The notes under the pieces were generated by a model. It saw only the letters and a program-made list of their open reading frames with translations. It was not told where the DNA came from and made no database searches. A stretch of DNA of 64,000 nucleotides from Arthrobacter sp. MYb229. Its GTDB lineage: Bacteria; Actinomycetota; Actinomycetes; Actinomycetales; Micrococcaceae. Each line of letters opens with the position of its first letter. Positions within the stretch are counted from its first letter, which is position 1. The stretch lies in NCBI RefSeq assembly GCF_002975405.1, contig NZ_PCPS01000002.1, positions 310,001-374,000 of the forward strand. Reading direction: 5' to 3'. This document shows positions 44,860 to 57,975 of the stretch, piece after piece. The translations under genes and the position numbers were made by a program.

Positions 44860-47205
44860 ATGGCAATTGATTCGGGAGCCGAAATTGCGGGGGCTAGCGA
44901 TTCGGAACTGATTCAGGGCGCACGCGTTGGAAGCCGGGTGTGCCAAGAGCGGCTGTACCAGCGCCACAAGCAAGTTGCGCTGGCAGTTGCCTATCGGCAT
45001 ACCGATAATCCGTCTGAAGCAGAGGATATTGTGTCCGAAGCTTTTTTGAGAGTTTTCGCAAGCCTCAAGCATGGGTCCGGGCCGACCGAATTCTTCCGCG
45101 CGTATCTGTTGACCTCGGTTTCCAGGGAGGCCTTCTCTAGAAACAGAGCTGCGCGGCGTGAAGCCGACATCGATGAGATCGCAGAGTTCGCGAGTGAAAC
45201 CCCGGATGCTGACGAAGTCATGCGGCGCGCCGAATCAAAGATCGTTATCCGCGCTTTCAAATCGCTGCCGGAGCGATGGCGTGCAGTTTTGTGGCATAAC
45301 GAAGTCGATGGGCTTCCTCCCCGCGAGATCGCGACGATTCTTGGTATCACTCCCAACGCAGCGTCTGCGTTGGCCGTTAGAGCCCGTGAGGGGCTACGTG
45401 AGTCTTACCTTGCTGCCCACCTCAAAGAACATGCAGGCCTCGTTGCCGACTGCGCGTCTGCGCGCAAGCAGCTTCCCGCGTTTATTCGAAATAACTTGAG
45501 TCCCAAGGCCACTCGATCCCTGAAGTCGCACCTTAAGAATTGCCCAGACTGTTCGCTTGTTTACGGCGAGCTTAAAAACATCGGCGCGCCCATGCGCAGC
45601 GTGGTGCTGCCATTGTTCGTTGGGGGAACCACTGTCTTAGGTATTTCAGCGTCAGGGGGACTGGCGCAACTCGGCGGCGGAATTACCGCCGCTACTGGTG
45701 GTTCCTCGGTTGCAGTATCGACTGCCGGTTCCGGGGCTGCAGCTGTGGTGACGGGAACCGTGAGTGCTTCGGCAGTTGCAGCTGGAGTGGGAGCTGGCCT
45801 AGCTGCGCTGGCGGTGGCCGCTTCAGCGGTCGGTATTTTGACGCCACTATTTGACGACCGTTCAACAGCACCCGTTGCATTGCCTCAGGAGCGGTCCGTT
45901 GAACAAGAGCCGGATAATGTAGATCCGATCGATGCGCCCTCCGCATTGGAGGACATCCTCATGGATCTCGTGTCATTTGAGTCCGCCACACCTGAATCGG
46001 AGGGCCGGGAGGGGCTGGACGACAGCCAAATGCGCTTGCCTCTGCAGAGCCCCGAGGGCCAGCGATCGGATCTCCCCGATAACGCCATTGCTGACTATCC
46101 TTTGAATTTGGGTAGTCCGGGCACTCCTACAATGCCTCCTGTAGAAGAAGCGTCCGATCTTCCGGCTTCTGCGCCTACGGTTGAACCAACGCCGGAGCCT
46201 ACGGTTGAGCCGACGGTGGAGCCTTCGCCGGAACCTACGGTCGAGCCTTCGCCGGAACCTACGGTCGAGCCTTCGCCGGAACCTACGGTCGAGCCTTCGC
46301 CGGAACCTACGGTCGAGCCTTCGCCGGAACCTACGGTCGAGCCTTCGCCGGAACCTACGGTCGAGCCTTCGCCGGAACCTACGGTCGAGCCTTCGCTGGA
46401 ACCTACATCGGAACCAACGCCAGTGCCTACGGTTGAGCCGACGGTGGAGCCTTCGCCGGAACCTACACCGGAACCTACACCGGAACCTACACCGGAGCCT
46501 ACGGTTGAGCCTTCACCGGAACCTACGGTCGAGCCGACCGTGGATCCTTCGTCGGAACCTACACCGGAACCTACACCGGAGCCTACGGTCGAGCCTTCGC
46601 TTGAACCTACGGTCGAGCCGACTGTGGAGCCTTCGTCGGAACCTACACCGGAACCTACACCGGAGCCTACGGTCGAGCCTTCCCCTGAACCAACGCTGGA
46701 GCCTATGGTCGAGCCTTCCCCTGAACCAACGCTGGAACCAACGCTGGAGCCGACGGTCGAGCCGACTGTGGAGCCTTCGTCGGAGCCTACGGATGAACCA
46801 ACGTCGGAACCTACCGTTGAGCCGACACCGGATCCATCCGAAGAACCGGTCGATCCAGAAGAACCCGAATCGACATCGAGTTTTGACGTGTCGGTTGAAC
46901 GAATTAGCGACCGCTTCCTACTGCAGTACGTTTTCACCGTCGACCCTGGAGCTGTAGCGCCCGGAGAGACCTTTGAGTTCAGCATGAAAATGGACCGCCG
47001 CTACTGGGGTTGGGCTAGCTTCGGACAGAACTGCTCGTCGAGTTCACGGTACTCGCAGCAGATGAACGTTGAATGCGTGGTCTCCGAGGACAGCCCTGTA
47101 AAACTGACGATCACGGTTCTACATGGACGCGGCAAGCTGGGTGTCCTTTTCGCGCAACCCGGAGCACCTGGATCAGGGGTCGAATTCGCTGTCCCTCGGC
47201 AGTAG
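44860..47205 (+). CDS. ECF sigma factor fused to ZAS zinc motif, membrane segment and PEPTVEPS stalk
   Basis: A 781-residue multi-part protein. Residues about 14-190 are an ECF sigma factor: region 2 ([38 protein letters not shown]) and region 4 ([41 protein letters not shown]). Residues about 195-240 carry C198 and the ZAS anti-sigma signature H224-x3-C228-x2-C231. A Gly/Ala-rich hydrophobic stretch (about 246-331) follows, then a linker, a 230-residue Pro-Glu-Thr repeat stalk (about 439-671), and a C-terminal beta-rich-looking domain (673-781) with two cysteines. This is a sigma/anti-sigma one-component design, with the tail presumably outside the cell. I choose ATG 44860, with GGGGAC upstream, over GTG 44827. 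Confidence 0.85.
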   Translation: MAIDSGAEIAGASDSELIQGARVGSRVCQERLYQRHKQVALAVAYRHTDNPSEAEDIVSEAFLRVFASLKHGSGPTEFFRAYLLTSVSREAFSRNRAARREADIDEIAEFASETPDADEVMRRAESKIVIRAFKSLPERWRAVLWHNEVDGLPPREIATILGITPNAASALAVRAREGLRESYLAAHLKEHAGLVADCASARKQLPAFIRNNLSPKATRSLKSHLKNCPDCSLVYGELKNIGAPMRSVVLPLFVGGTTVLGISASGGLAQLGGGITAATGGSSVAVSTAGSGAAAVVTGTVSASAVAAGVGAGLAALAVAASAVGILTPLFDDRSTAPVALPQERSVEQEPDNVDPIDAPSALEDILMDLVSFESATPESEGREGLDDSQMRLPLQSPEGQRSDLPDNAIADYPLNLGSPGTPTMPPVEEASDLPASAPTVEPTPEPTVEPTVEPSPEPTVEPSPEPTVEPSPEPTVEPSPEPTVEPSPEPTVEPSPEPTVEPSPEPTVEPSLEPTSEPTPVPTVEPTVEPSPEPTPEPTPEPTPEPTVEPSPEPTVEPTVDPSSEPTPEPTPEPTVEPSLEPTVEPTVEPSSEPTPEPTPEPTVEPSPEPTLEPMVEPSPEPTLEPTLEPTVEPTVEPSSEPTDEPTSEPTVEPTPDPSEEPVDPEEPESTSSFDVSVERISDRFLLQYVFTVDPGAVAPGETFEFSMKMDRRYWGWASFGQNCSSSSRYSQQMNVECVVSEDSPVKLTITVLHGRGKLGVLFAQPGAPGSGVEFAVPRQ
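46171..46860 (+). repeat. Coding tandem repeats, 24-bp PEPTVEPS units
   Basis: The stalk is encoded by tandem repeats. Seven identical 24-base units containing GGAACCTACGGTCGAG run from about 46228 to 46396; the flanks are diverged units with EPT, EPS and VEPT variants. The length is a multiple of 24, so copy number can change without a frameshift. Confidence 0.85.
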
Positions 47206-47225
47206 CACCGGGCGGACGGGTAGGA

Positions 47226-47256
47226 AGCGCGCATCCGCCGTAAGCGGGTGCGCGCT
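47226..47256 (+). terminator. Terminator after the sigma fusion gene
   Basis: Thirteen-bp stem with one G/T pair, arms 47226-47238 and 47244-47256, loop CGTAA, 20 bases past the stop. Confidence 0.7.
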
Positions 47257-47697
47257 AACGAAATCCCCGACGAGCAGATATCGCTTTGCGCCCGGCTATT
47301 GATTGGCTGATGGGCTCACCGATTACCGGTACGACATCATAAATATCGACCAGACAGTTCACTGCTGCTCTCATATGTTCAGGGTTTGCGGATGGCTCAA
47401 CGTATCCTTGCTAACTTTTCTTTTCCAGAGAGGATCAAAAACTCTTGACCTGCATTCGGAATGTGTTTTAGGCTTCAAGGTAACCTGATATACCAATTGG
47501 ATACTAAATGAAGATTTTGTGCTGGGCCCCAAGGAGGCACTTGATTCGCGCGAAATCCAACGGTCTTGAGGCCATACGAATAACCGTCACAAATGGCCGG
47601 CGCTGCACTTGCTTGCGGCTCCGACCCAGACGCAAAATCTTCTCTCCGGTTGGCCTAGGGATCCACAGCCAAGCATTCTGAGCGAGGGTAAAACCCA
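47257..47697. other. Intergenic/promoter region of fchA-folD
   Basis: About 440 bases without a convincing gene; a 61-codon frame at 47303-47488 has no ribosome site or recognisable sequence. It contains the 22-base motif at 47486-47507. Confidence 0.55.
47486..47507. promoter_or_regulatory. 22-bp operator-like motif upstream of fchA-folD
   Basis: Reads on the minus strand as TTAGTATCCAA followed by TTGGTATATCA. It matches the site before fdhA (57939-57960) at 19 of 22 positions. The core CCAATTGG is palindromic, with ATAC/GTAT-type flanks, as expected for a GntR-family dimer. Confidence 0.6.
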
Positions 47698-48321
47698 ATG
47701 ATCTCCAATGAAACAATCACCAGCTACCTTGAACGGCTCGCTTCTAAGGCGCCTACTCCGGGGGGAGGTGCTGCCGCGGCCTTGCACGCCGCCCAGGGCG
47801 CCGCGCTGGTGTCCATGGTTGCCGAGTTTACCTCCGGACCGCGATTCCGAGAGGTCGAGGACAAAGCTCAGCCGATCGCCAAACACGCACGCGTACTGAT
47901 GCGTTCGGCGCTGTTCGAGGCGCAGGAAGACGAACGATTGTTCGGGGCCTTAGGCGATGCATACAGGATGCCCAAGGAGGATGAAGAGCAGCAGGCAGCG
48001 CGCACCGCGGCCATACAAAGCGCCACCATTGCCGCGGCCGCACCGTTGGTCTCAACCGTTGAATCCTCCGCGGTGGTCATTGAGCTCGCCCAGCGTTTGG
48101 TCGAGATCGGAAACCGATCGGTGATCAGCGATGTGGCTGCAGCCGCCGAAGCGGCGCGAGCCGCCCTGGGTACCGCGCTGGTGACGCTGGAAATGAATAT
48201 TGCGGCAATACAGGAAGCCGAACAGCGCGAACGCTTGAGCCTCGTGGCCAGCCAAGCCGCCGACGCGATCGTGGCGGCAGAAGCACTCAGCGCGCAGGTC
48301 CGCTTGGTGGTGGCTGCATGA
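47698..48321 (+). CDS. fchA: FchA-like methenyl-THF cyclohydrolase / cyclodeaminase family
   Basis: A 207-residue single-domain protein of the formiminotransferase-cyclodeaminase C-terminal family: NETITSYLERLASKAPTPGGG, AAQGAALVSMV and a helical rest (VIELAQRLVEIGNRSVISD). The length and N-terminus closely match FchA, the methenyl-THF cyclohydrolase of methylotrophs, as well as cyclodeaminase. No formiminotransferase domain is attached. It is translationally coupled to a FolD paralogue (ATGA, 48318-48321) that lacks the cyclohydrolase lysine, so I favour the cyclohydrolase role over deamination. The symbol reflects that inference. Confidence 0.78.
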   Translation: MISNETITSYLERLASKAPTPGGGAAAALHAAQGAALVSMVAEFTSGPRFREVEDKAQPIAKHARVLMRSALFEAQEDERLFGALGDAYRMPKEDEEQQAARTAAIQSATIAAAAPLVSTVESSAVVIELAQRLVEIGNRSVISDVAAAAEAARAALGTALVTLEMNIAAIQEAEQRERLSLVASQAADAIVAAEALSAQVRLVVAA

Positions 48322-49205
48322 CCGCGCAACGCCTCGCCGGACAGCCGGTGGCCGCAGCCATCCGTGAACGCACCGGCCAACTCGTTTCGCGGCTGGCGAG
48401 CGAAGGGATCACCGCCCGGGTGGCGGTGGTGCTCGCAACCGACAACGAGGCAACGTCCTGGTATGTGCGCTCCATTGAACGCGCCGCCGAACGGCTCGGA
48501 GTTCACTGCCAGGTGCTCGACTTGGCCACCGGCACCCAGTCGGAGATTGCCCAAGCGATCCGGGCCTTGAACGCAGACGAGACGGTGCACGGCATCATTC
48601 TGCAGACGCCGCTGCCCGAATCGGTTGACCCGGCCTCCCTGGTGCAGCTGATTGACCCGGCCAAGGATATTGATGGAGCCAACCCGCTGAGCCTGGGCAG
48701 GCTCAGCGTGGGCCAGCCGGCCTTTGCGCCGGCTACGGCACGTTCGGTCATCGAAATCCTCGAACACTATCAAGTCCCACTCGCCGGAGAGCACGTTGCG
48801 GTGGTGGGCCGTTCCGCGGTGGTGGGCAAACCGCTCGCCCAGCTCTTGCTGCAGCGCGACGCAACGGTGAGCATCTGCCATTCTCGAACCACCAATCTCG
48901 CCGAGATTACCAGGGGCGCGGCGGTGACCGTTGTGGCGGTTGGCCGGGCGAACCTGCTTACCGGCAACGAGGTCAGCGATTCGTCGGTAGTCATCGATGT
49001 GGGCACCAATGTCACCGAGGATGGCCAGCTGGTAGGCGATGTTCACGCGGAGTCGGTGCAGCCACTGGTCCGGGCGATGAGCCCGGTGCCCGGGGGAGTA
49101 GGCACGGTAACCACCGCCCTGTTGATCCTGCACGCAACGCAGGCGGCGCTAGCCGCCCTTGAAAATGCCGCATCGAAAGGAGCTCCCATGGCCGGACGCC
49201 GGTAG
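48318..49205 (+). CDS. folD: FolD paralogue, methylene-THF dehydrogenase probably lacking cyclohydrolase
   Basis: A 295-residue FolD-family protein with the Rossmann half intact: VVGRSAVVGKPLAQLL, CHSRTTNL, VAVGRANLLTGNEV, and VPGGVGTVTTALL. In the substrate site Y49 (SWYVRS), Q96 (LQTPLP) and D119 (KDIDGANP) are present, but the position of the catalytic lysine (E. coli K54, YVASKRKA) is isoleucine I53 (YVRSIERA). In human and E. coli enzymes that lysine is needed for cyclohydrolase but not for dehydrogenase activity. The housekeeping FolD is presumably elsewhere. Confidence 0.88.
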   Translation: MTAQRLAGQPVAAAIRERTGQLVSRLASEGITARVAVVLATDNEATSWYVRSIERAAERLGVHCQVLDLATGTQSEIAQAIRALNADETVHGIILQTPLPESVDPASLVQLIDPAKDIDGANPLSLGRLSVGQPAFAPATARSVIEILEHYQVPLAGEHVAVVGRSAVVGKPLAQLLLQRDATVSICHSRTTNLAEITRGAAVTVVAVGRANLLTGNEVSDSSVVIDVGTNVTEDGQLVGDVHAESVQPLVRAMSPVPGGVGTVTTALLILHATQAALAALENAASKGAPMAGRR

Positions 49206-49642
49206 CTGTTCGCCAGCGTTTAGGGCACAAGTGCAAGGCAAGCCAGCCCGCATGGTTGCTTAGGACGTTGAACCGGCAGGTACAAGGCAACAATAGTATC
49301 TTCACGGTGCGCGTTGGCCTGGATCCGGAGTGGGATCTGGCGCCGGCGCCGCGCTGGAAAAAATAGCCGCTGCATCATCGCTTGGAAGGCCGATGATGCA
49401 GCGGCTTTCTTTGTGTTCCAGAGATATTTGCCGTTCGAGCGTTGGCGTGGCCTGCCCACCGCAAACGGCCCATGCCGTGTTGCGGGTGGTTCAGATCAAC
49501 GGGCAGTGCAATTCGAAGTGCCGCCACCTTGTAAATGAGCCAGGTGTATGCGGTTGAATGAGCTCCACGTAGAACTGGGACAAATTGGACACCAAGTCTC
49601 GAAGTCTACTGCGGTAGTGAGAGAGCTTCGCATCATCACGGC
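49206..49642. other. Intergenic region after folD
   Basis: Apart from the terminator at 49365-49406, nothing recognisable is seen in these 437 bases; short frames here have no ribosome site or familiar sequence. Confidence 0.5.
49365..49406 (+). terminator. Terminator of the fchA-folD unit
   Basis: Perfect 16-bp stem AGCCGCTGCATCATCG (49365-49380) / CGATGATGCAGCGGCT (49391-49406), followed by TTCTTTG. Confidence 0.85.
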
Positions 49643-50515
49643 TCAATGGTTGGGCCCAGTTGATGAAGAATGGGGGTTAGAAGTGGTAGATGGGGCGTGA
49701 TCGATCTGGGCGATGAATTCGTTGACCCATTGAACGGCGGAGATGACATCAGCGGCTACGTTGAGTCCATTTGCTGCTTCGGCATAGAGGGATTCCCAGT
49801 CGGTTTCTTCAACCGCTACAGGTGGCCAAGGGTGCGCTTTGCGGTAAGTGAAGAGTCGGACGCAGGTTGATCGTACTTGCGTGAGATCTAGTTGCTCTTG
49901 GGTGCCCAGCAGCTGAAGGTCTACGAGGTCCCGGGCTCGGTCACTTCCAGGAGCGGTAGATGCATGGATTTTCTGGGCGATTTGATGATCTGCTGGCATT
50001 ACCGGCACAGGAGCTGGGGATGGTAAGCCGAGAGAAGTGAACATGTCGATAAGGTTCTCAGCAAGAACCAGTACGGGGTGTTCCGCGTCGCCGATTTCAT
50101 TGTGGCCCAGTTCAAAGGGGACGGTGCACCATGCTTTACCCTTGTAGTCGAGCTTGACGTCGAAGGGTTTCATTACATAGGAAGCCGGGACTCCTGCGGG
50201 TTTCAGTTGCTTCTTTTCAACAAGACGTCCGGTGAAGCCCTCCCATCCTTCTAGGAGGCGATCTGCGAAATCATCGCGGAACTTTGCCAGTCCACTGGCC
50301 CGTGCGGCGTCGAGGTCACGCGTGAATCGTGTTCCAGTGCCATATCGCAATGCCATAGCACTTCCACCTTTTACGGATCCTCCGGGGAGCATTTGCCCGA
50401 CAATGACCAGTGCCATGGAGGTGCGTCGCCGGGTGACTAAGCTTTCCTCACCTTCTAAGTTTCTAATGCGCTGGTTGAGCGCTGTGAGATTTGCGGGTGG
50501 GGTTGGATACTTCAT
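49643..50515 (-). CDS. AbiEii-type nucleotidyltransferase toxin
   Basis: A 290-residue protein with the AbiEii/AbiGii nucleotidyltransferase core: KGGSAMALRYGTGTRFTRDLD, giving the GGS (50-52) and D67-x-D69 metal motif, and a downstream K in AQKIHA. Such toxins add nucleotides to targets such as tRNA and can abort phage infection. It overlaps the antitoxin gene by four bases (50512-50515). Lower GC content and codon use differ from neighbours, suggesting acquisition. Its tail is low-complexity (Ser/Thr/Pro/Asn). Confidence 0.87.
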   Translation of the reverse strand: MKYPTPPANLTALNQRIRNLEGEESLVTRRRTSMALVIVGQMLPGGSVKGGSAMALRYGTGTRFTRDLDAARASGLAKFRDDFADRLLEGWEGFTGRLVEKKQLKPAGVPASYVMKPFDVKLDYKGKAWCTVPFELGHNEIGDAEHPVLVLAENLIDMFTSLGLPSPAPVPVMPADHQIAQKIHASTAPGSDRARDLVDLQLLGTQEQLDLTQVRSTCVRLFTYRKAHPWPPVAVEETDWESLYAEAANGLNVAADVISAVQWVNEFIAQIDHAPSTTSNPHSSSTGPNH

Positions 50516-51048
50516 ACGGAAAGTTCCTTACGTACCTGGCGCCATTCTGCAGAGGTGAGAAGTCCTTCGGCGCGGGCCCTGGTCGCGGCGTCTCGTAGTC
50601 GTGATGCGGGTACTTGTCCGCGGCATTCAATGAGGGCTTCGGCAACCCGTTGCGCCGGAATCCCCTGATAGTGAGTCACTTTTGTGTCTACGGAAGCTCG
50701 AACGAGATTTATATAGCTAGGCATGGCTCGACGTACGCGATGGGTTGTACCAACTGTAATCTTTCGAGGGTTCACATCCGCCAGGCCCAGGAGGGCAAGG
50801 ACAGTTTCTCCTCGCAGGTGGGAATCGGCGCCCGCCCGCAAGGTGGCTTCCGCGAACTGATCGTGGTCAGTTGGTGGAATGTCGGTGACCCGGTAAAGGC
50901 GGTACCCGGTGTGTTCCAAACCGCCTCGGGCGGCAAGTTTTGGCAGCTCCACCGCCGGCACACCAGCGTCGGTGGCGCCGGTGACAGTGACGTAGCCATA
51001 GTTGTCGTAGGCGATCTCTCGCAAGATGTCTCTATAGCTTTGCTTCAT
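50512..51048 (-). CDS. AbiEi-type antitoxin (type IV)
   Basis: A 178-residue partner with an N-terminal winged helix (DILREIAYDNYGYVTVTGATDAGVPAVELPKLAARGGLEHTGYRLYRV) and an AbiEi-like C-terminal part. In type IV systems AbiEi neutralises the toxin without forming a stable complex and represses its own promoter. The promoter region has a dyad, TTATAC-N8-GTATAA, covering the -10 element, matching autoregulation. The mRNA looks leaderless. Confidence 0.85.
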   Translation of the reverse strand: MKQSYRDILREIAYDNYGYVTVTGATDAGVPAVELPKLAARGGLEHTGYRLYRVTDIPPTDHDQFAEATLRAGADSHLRGETVLALLGLADVNPRKITVGTTHRVRRAMPSYINLVRASVDTKVTHYQGIPAQRVAEALIECRGQVPASRLRDAATRARAEGLLTSAEWRQVRKELSV

Positions 51049-51075
51049 GTCAATATTATACCGTTAACAGTATAA
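51049..51075 (-). promoter_or_regulatory. Leaderless promoter and operator of the AbiE module
   Basis: On the minus strand a perfect -10 TATAAT (51060-51055) is followed by ATTGAC and then the start codon, so transcription would begin at or next to the ATG. The dyad TTATAC (51056-51061) / GTATAA (51070-51075), with GTTAAC at its centre, overlaps the -10 and is the likely AbiEi site. Confidence 0.6.
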
Positions 51076-51409
51076 AATTGACACCACTATCAGCGGGCAA
51101 AATCCCTGTGCTGTATTGCCGAAGGCCGTGACGACAGGACTCCTCAACCCAGCGAATCCTGCAGTATGCGCTCAATGATGCTCGCCCTAGGTCTATTCGC
51201 GAATGGCATGTTCAGGTAATGCCGCTGTTTCGTCGCCGGCGGAGTGAAGTTATTTGCTGAACGCCCTAACGTGCTCGGTAGCCCAACCCGCAGGATGCCA
51301 ACGACGAAGCCCGGTCTTGAGCTACCCAGGGTAGTTCCACTGATGATCAAACGAGGCGGAAACCAGAACACAGCGCGCGTCTCGTACTTATATATACGTA
51401 TATACGGCA
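51076..51409. other. Intergenic region between AbiE and the dimethylglycine oxidase terminator
   Basis: No gene is supported. A 14-base AT palindrome TATATACGTATATA lies at 51391-51404, just outside the dmg terminator. Confidence 0.4.
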
Positions 51410-51452
51410 AGAGGCCGGGAAGCTGTTCATAACGAACAGCTTCCCGGCCTCT
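51410..51452 (-). terminator. Terminator of the glycine-betaine operon
   Basis: Perfect 19-bp stem, arms 51410-51428 and 51434-51452, loop ATAAC, 17 bases past the dimethylglycine oxidase stop. Confidence 0.85.
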
Positions 51453-51468
51453 CGGTGGCTGGAAGCGG

Positions 51469-55447
<3,979 letters not shown>

Positions 55448-55451
<4 letters not shown>

Positions 55452-56752
55452 GCCAGGTGCTCCAAAACGCGCTGCGTGTACCAGTTGATGAATGCTTCGA
55501 CCTGGTATTCGCTCTTCATGTACGGGCCGGGTTCGTAGGCGGGGCTGTTGGCTCCGGACTGGCAGAGCTCGACAAAGGCCTTGTCCTGCAGATTCGTCTG
55601 CTTCCAGGTGTGGGTGAGCGTCTCCAGATCGTAGTCGTCGCCCTCCACGGCGTCGTCGGCCACGAGCCAGGTGGTGCGGACCAGGGTCTGGTGCTCGTTA
55701 ATAGGGAAGGCCGCGAAGGTGATCACGTGGTCGGACTGGAAATGGAACCAGCTATTGGGCTGCAGGTGCATGGAGCAGCGGCCCAAGCGGAAGTCGCGCA
55801 GCTCACCCAGCAGCTTCTTCGAGAGCCGGTGCCCGTCGGCGGAGAAGGACTCTCCGTCGCCATCCAGGGATTCGCGGGAAATGCGGATCCCCGCGACGCG
55901 GGTGTCCAGCTCCTCGACGACTTCGTAGGGGATCCCGTAGCGGCGGCAGCGCTCTTCCAGCCCGGCTTGGGCTTTCTGATTGCGTTCCCAGACTTCTTCG
56001 AGATGCGTGGGCACGGTCTCGTCGGTCAGGCCCCAGGTGGGGAACAGCGAACAGGCTAGTTCCGGGTGGCCATCGCAGTGGTAGCACTCGCGGTTGTTCT
56101 CCATCACCAGCTTCCAGTTGCCCTCTTCGATGATGTTCTGCTGGTAGGCGACCTTGGCGCGGGAAATATCATGCGGCGCCAGGTAGGGTTCGAAAATTTC
56201 GGCGACCTGGTCAAAATCGGCAGGTGGTTCCTTGGCCAGGGACACGAAGATCAGCCCGGCGTGGATCCGGCCGTGGGCGCGTTTGAGCGCAAAGCAATTC
56301 TTGTCAAAGGTTCCCTCGCCCGGAGCCGAGGCGTGGATCAAGTTGCCCTCCGGGGAATAGGTCCACGAGTGATAGCCGCACACCAGGTTGCCGGTGCTGC
56401 CCGAAGCTTCGGTCAGCACGCGGGCTCCGCGGTGCCGGCACACGTTGTGCAGCACATTGACGCCACCGTCATCGGTGCGCAAAACGATCAGCGAATGCGG
56501 ACCGTAGTCGAGGGTGACGTAGTCTCCGCCCTCCGGGATTTCGGCAACGCTGGCGGCAAAGAGCCAGTGGGTTCCGAAGATTGCCTGCATTTCGACCTTG
56601 AATACCGCAGGATCCGTGTACAACGGAGCCTCAAGCGAGTAGCCCTTGCGCCGATTCTGAAAGAGTTCGGTAATCTCGGCGAGTTGTTCATCGCTCACCG
56701 TTGAGGCGAGCTTGCCACGCGTCGAGTGCGGAGTGCTTACCGAAGCGGTCAT
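55448..56752 (-). CDS. gbcA: Glycine betaine monooxygenase oxygenase component (Rieske)
   Basis: A 434-residue Rieske oxygenase: C105-R-H107 and C125-x2-H128 bind the 2Fe-2S cluster, and NNRECYHCDGHPE (H225, H229) binds the mononuclear iron. The CNTA/GbcA-type sequence and the operon with gbcB and dmg indicate glycine betaine N-demethylation to dimethylglycine and formaldehyde. It is divergent from a LysR regulator gene. Confidence 0.9.
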
Positions 56753-56818
56753 GTTTTACTCCTAGAAGCCGGACGCCAGCGGGCGTCCACGAAGGGGGAA
56801 ATTGGGGAAGATCCTTGT

Positions 56819-56842
56819 GAGTCGAATCACCATATGAGTCGA
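56819..56842. promoter_or_regulatory. Direct repeat between gbcA and lysR
   Basis: Two copies of GAGTCGA (56819-56825 and 56836-56842), 17 bases apart, in the divergent promoter region, flanked by ATCACCATAT. It is a possible activator site for the LysR protein at 56908. Confidence 0.35.
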
Positions 56843-56907
56843 GACTAGAAACAATTTGCCAACAAGAAAAGCGCAAGAAAGTGAACGAAATCGTGCAGAA
56901 TGGGTGC

Positions 56908-57846
56908 ATGATCGATCCTCGCCTCATCACCCTTCGAGTCTTCTCCTCGGCGGGCACCATTGCACGCACCGCCGAACTCACCGGATACTCGCCTTCGGCG
57001 GTCTCCGCGCAGCTTCGTGAGCTGCAGCGTTCCCTGGGAATCAAGCTGATGATCAAGGACGGGCGCGGGGTGCGGTTGACCGTCGCCGGCCGGCACTTTG
57101 TGGCGGGACTCGACGACATTGTGACGCAATGGGAGCTGCTCAGGTCCTCGGCGCTGTCGACTGAAGGGCAGGTTCAGGGCGATTTCGGGTTGGGCGGTTT
57201 TTCGACGGCGGCCGCGCAGCTGCTGGCTCCGCTGGCTTCGACCCTGCGCAGAACGCGGCCGCATGTCGAGGTGCGGCTCATGGAGGCCCAGCCGCAGCGC
57301 TGCCTGGATCTATTGCTCGCCGAGCGGATCGACCTCGCCGTCATTGTGGCGTCGCAAACGCCTGGGTCAAGTGGCGGCAGCACAAAGTTTGAGCAGACCG
57401 TGTTGCTCGATGACCCGCTCGATGTGGTGCTGCCCGCGGAGCATCGGCTGGCGATGAATAAATCGGTGTCGCTCTCAGAGCTCGCCGAGGATCCGTGGAT
57501 CTCGGACTCGGAGCAATCGGTCTATCGAGCCCTGTTCGTTGCCGCCTTCACCTCGCTGGGGGTCACCCCGCATATTGCCCACGAGGCGGTCGAGTGGGAA
57601 ACGATGATCGCCTTCATCGGGGCGGGACTGGGAGTGGGGTTGATGCCGCGCTTGGCGACCTTGGGCAGTGCGGAGAATGTGGTGCGCCGCCGAATCTCCG
57701 GAGCAATCAAGCCATCGCGGCGAATCGTCGCGGTGACGCGCAAGGGCAGCAAGGGGGCGCCGCTCATCGAGGAATCTTTGACGGTTCTGCAGAGCACCGC
57801 AAAGAGCATTATTTCCCAGCGATTGACCGAGGAATTGGACGGGTAG
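56908..57846 (+). CDS. LysR-family regulator divergent from gbcAB-dmg
   Basis: A 312-residue LysR protein: winged helix (LITLRVFSSAGTIARTAELTGYSPSAVSAQLRELQRSLGIKLM, about residues 6-48) and an effector domain. The ATG at 56908 gives the standard N-terminus. Divergent placement suggests control of the glycine betaine operon, unlike the AraC-type GbdR used in Pseudomonas. The inducer may be betaine or dimethylglycine (inference). Confidence 0.85.
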   Translation: MIDPRLITLRVFSSAGTIARTAELTGYSPSAVSAQLRELQRSLGIKLMIKDGRGVRLTVAGRHFVAGLDDIVTQWELLRSSALSTEGQVQGDFGLGGFSTAAAQLLAPLASTLRRTRPHVEVRLMEAQPQRCLDLLLAERIDLAVIVASQTPGSSGGSTKFEQTVLLDDPLDVVLPAEHRLAMNKSVSLSELAEDPWISDSEQSVYRALFVAAFTSLGVTPHIAHEAVEWETMIAFIGAGLGVGLMPRLATLGSAENVVRRRISGAIKPSRRIVAVTRKGSKGAPLIEESLTVLQSTAKSIISQRLTEELDG

Positions 57847-57938
57847 CCCCTCCCTCTGGCATCGGCGGGAGCGCGAGTCAAGTTTCGGTTTCCTATTGAC
57901 ATAGATCACACTCATGAGGAGACTTGGCCTAATTCCAA

Positions 57939-57960
57939 TTAGTATCCAACTGATATTTCA
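57939..57960. promoter_or_regulatory. 22-bp operator-like motif upstream of fdhA
   Basis: TTAGTATCCAACTGATATTT, continuing CA, ends 15 bases before the fdhA ATG. It is 19/22 identical to the minus-strand reading at 47486-47507, and shares ATATCAGTTG with the gntR start region. An adjacent dyad CTAATT-cc-AATTAG lies at 57929-57942. Confidence 0.6.
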
Positions 57961-57975
57961 AGGGAAAGGTCCACC

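Noticed and set aside
46171-46860. CRISPR-like direct repeats
   Set aside because: Units are contiguous 24-mers without spacers and lie inside one long reading frame.
46095-46985. Gly/Ser/Val-repeat ORF antisense to the sigma stalk
   Set aside because: It is only the reverse reading of the PEPTVEPS repeats.
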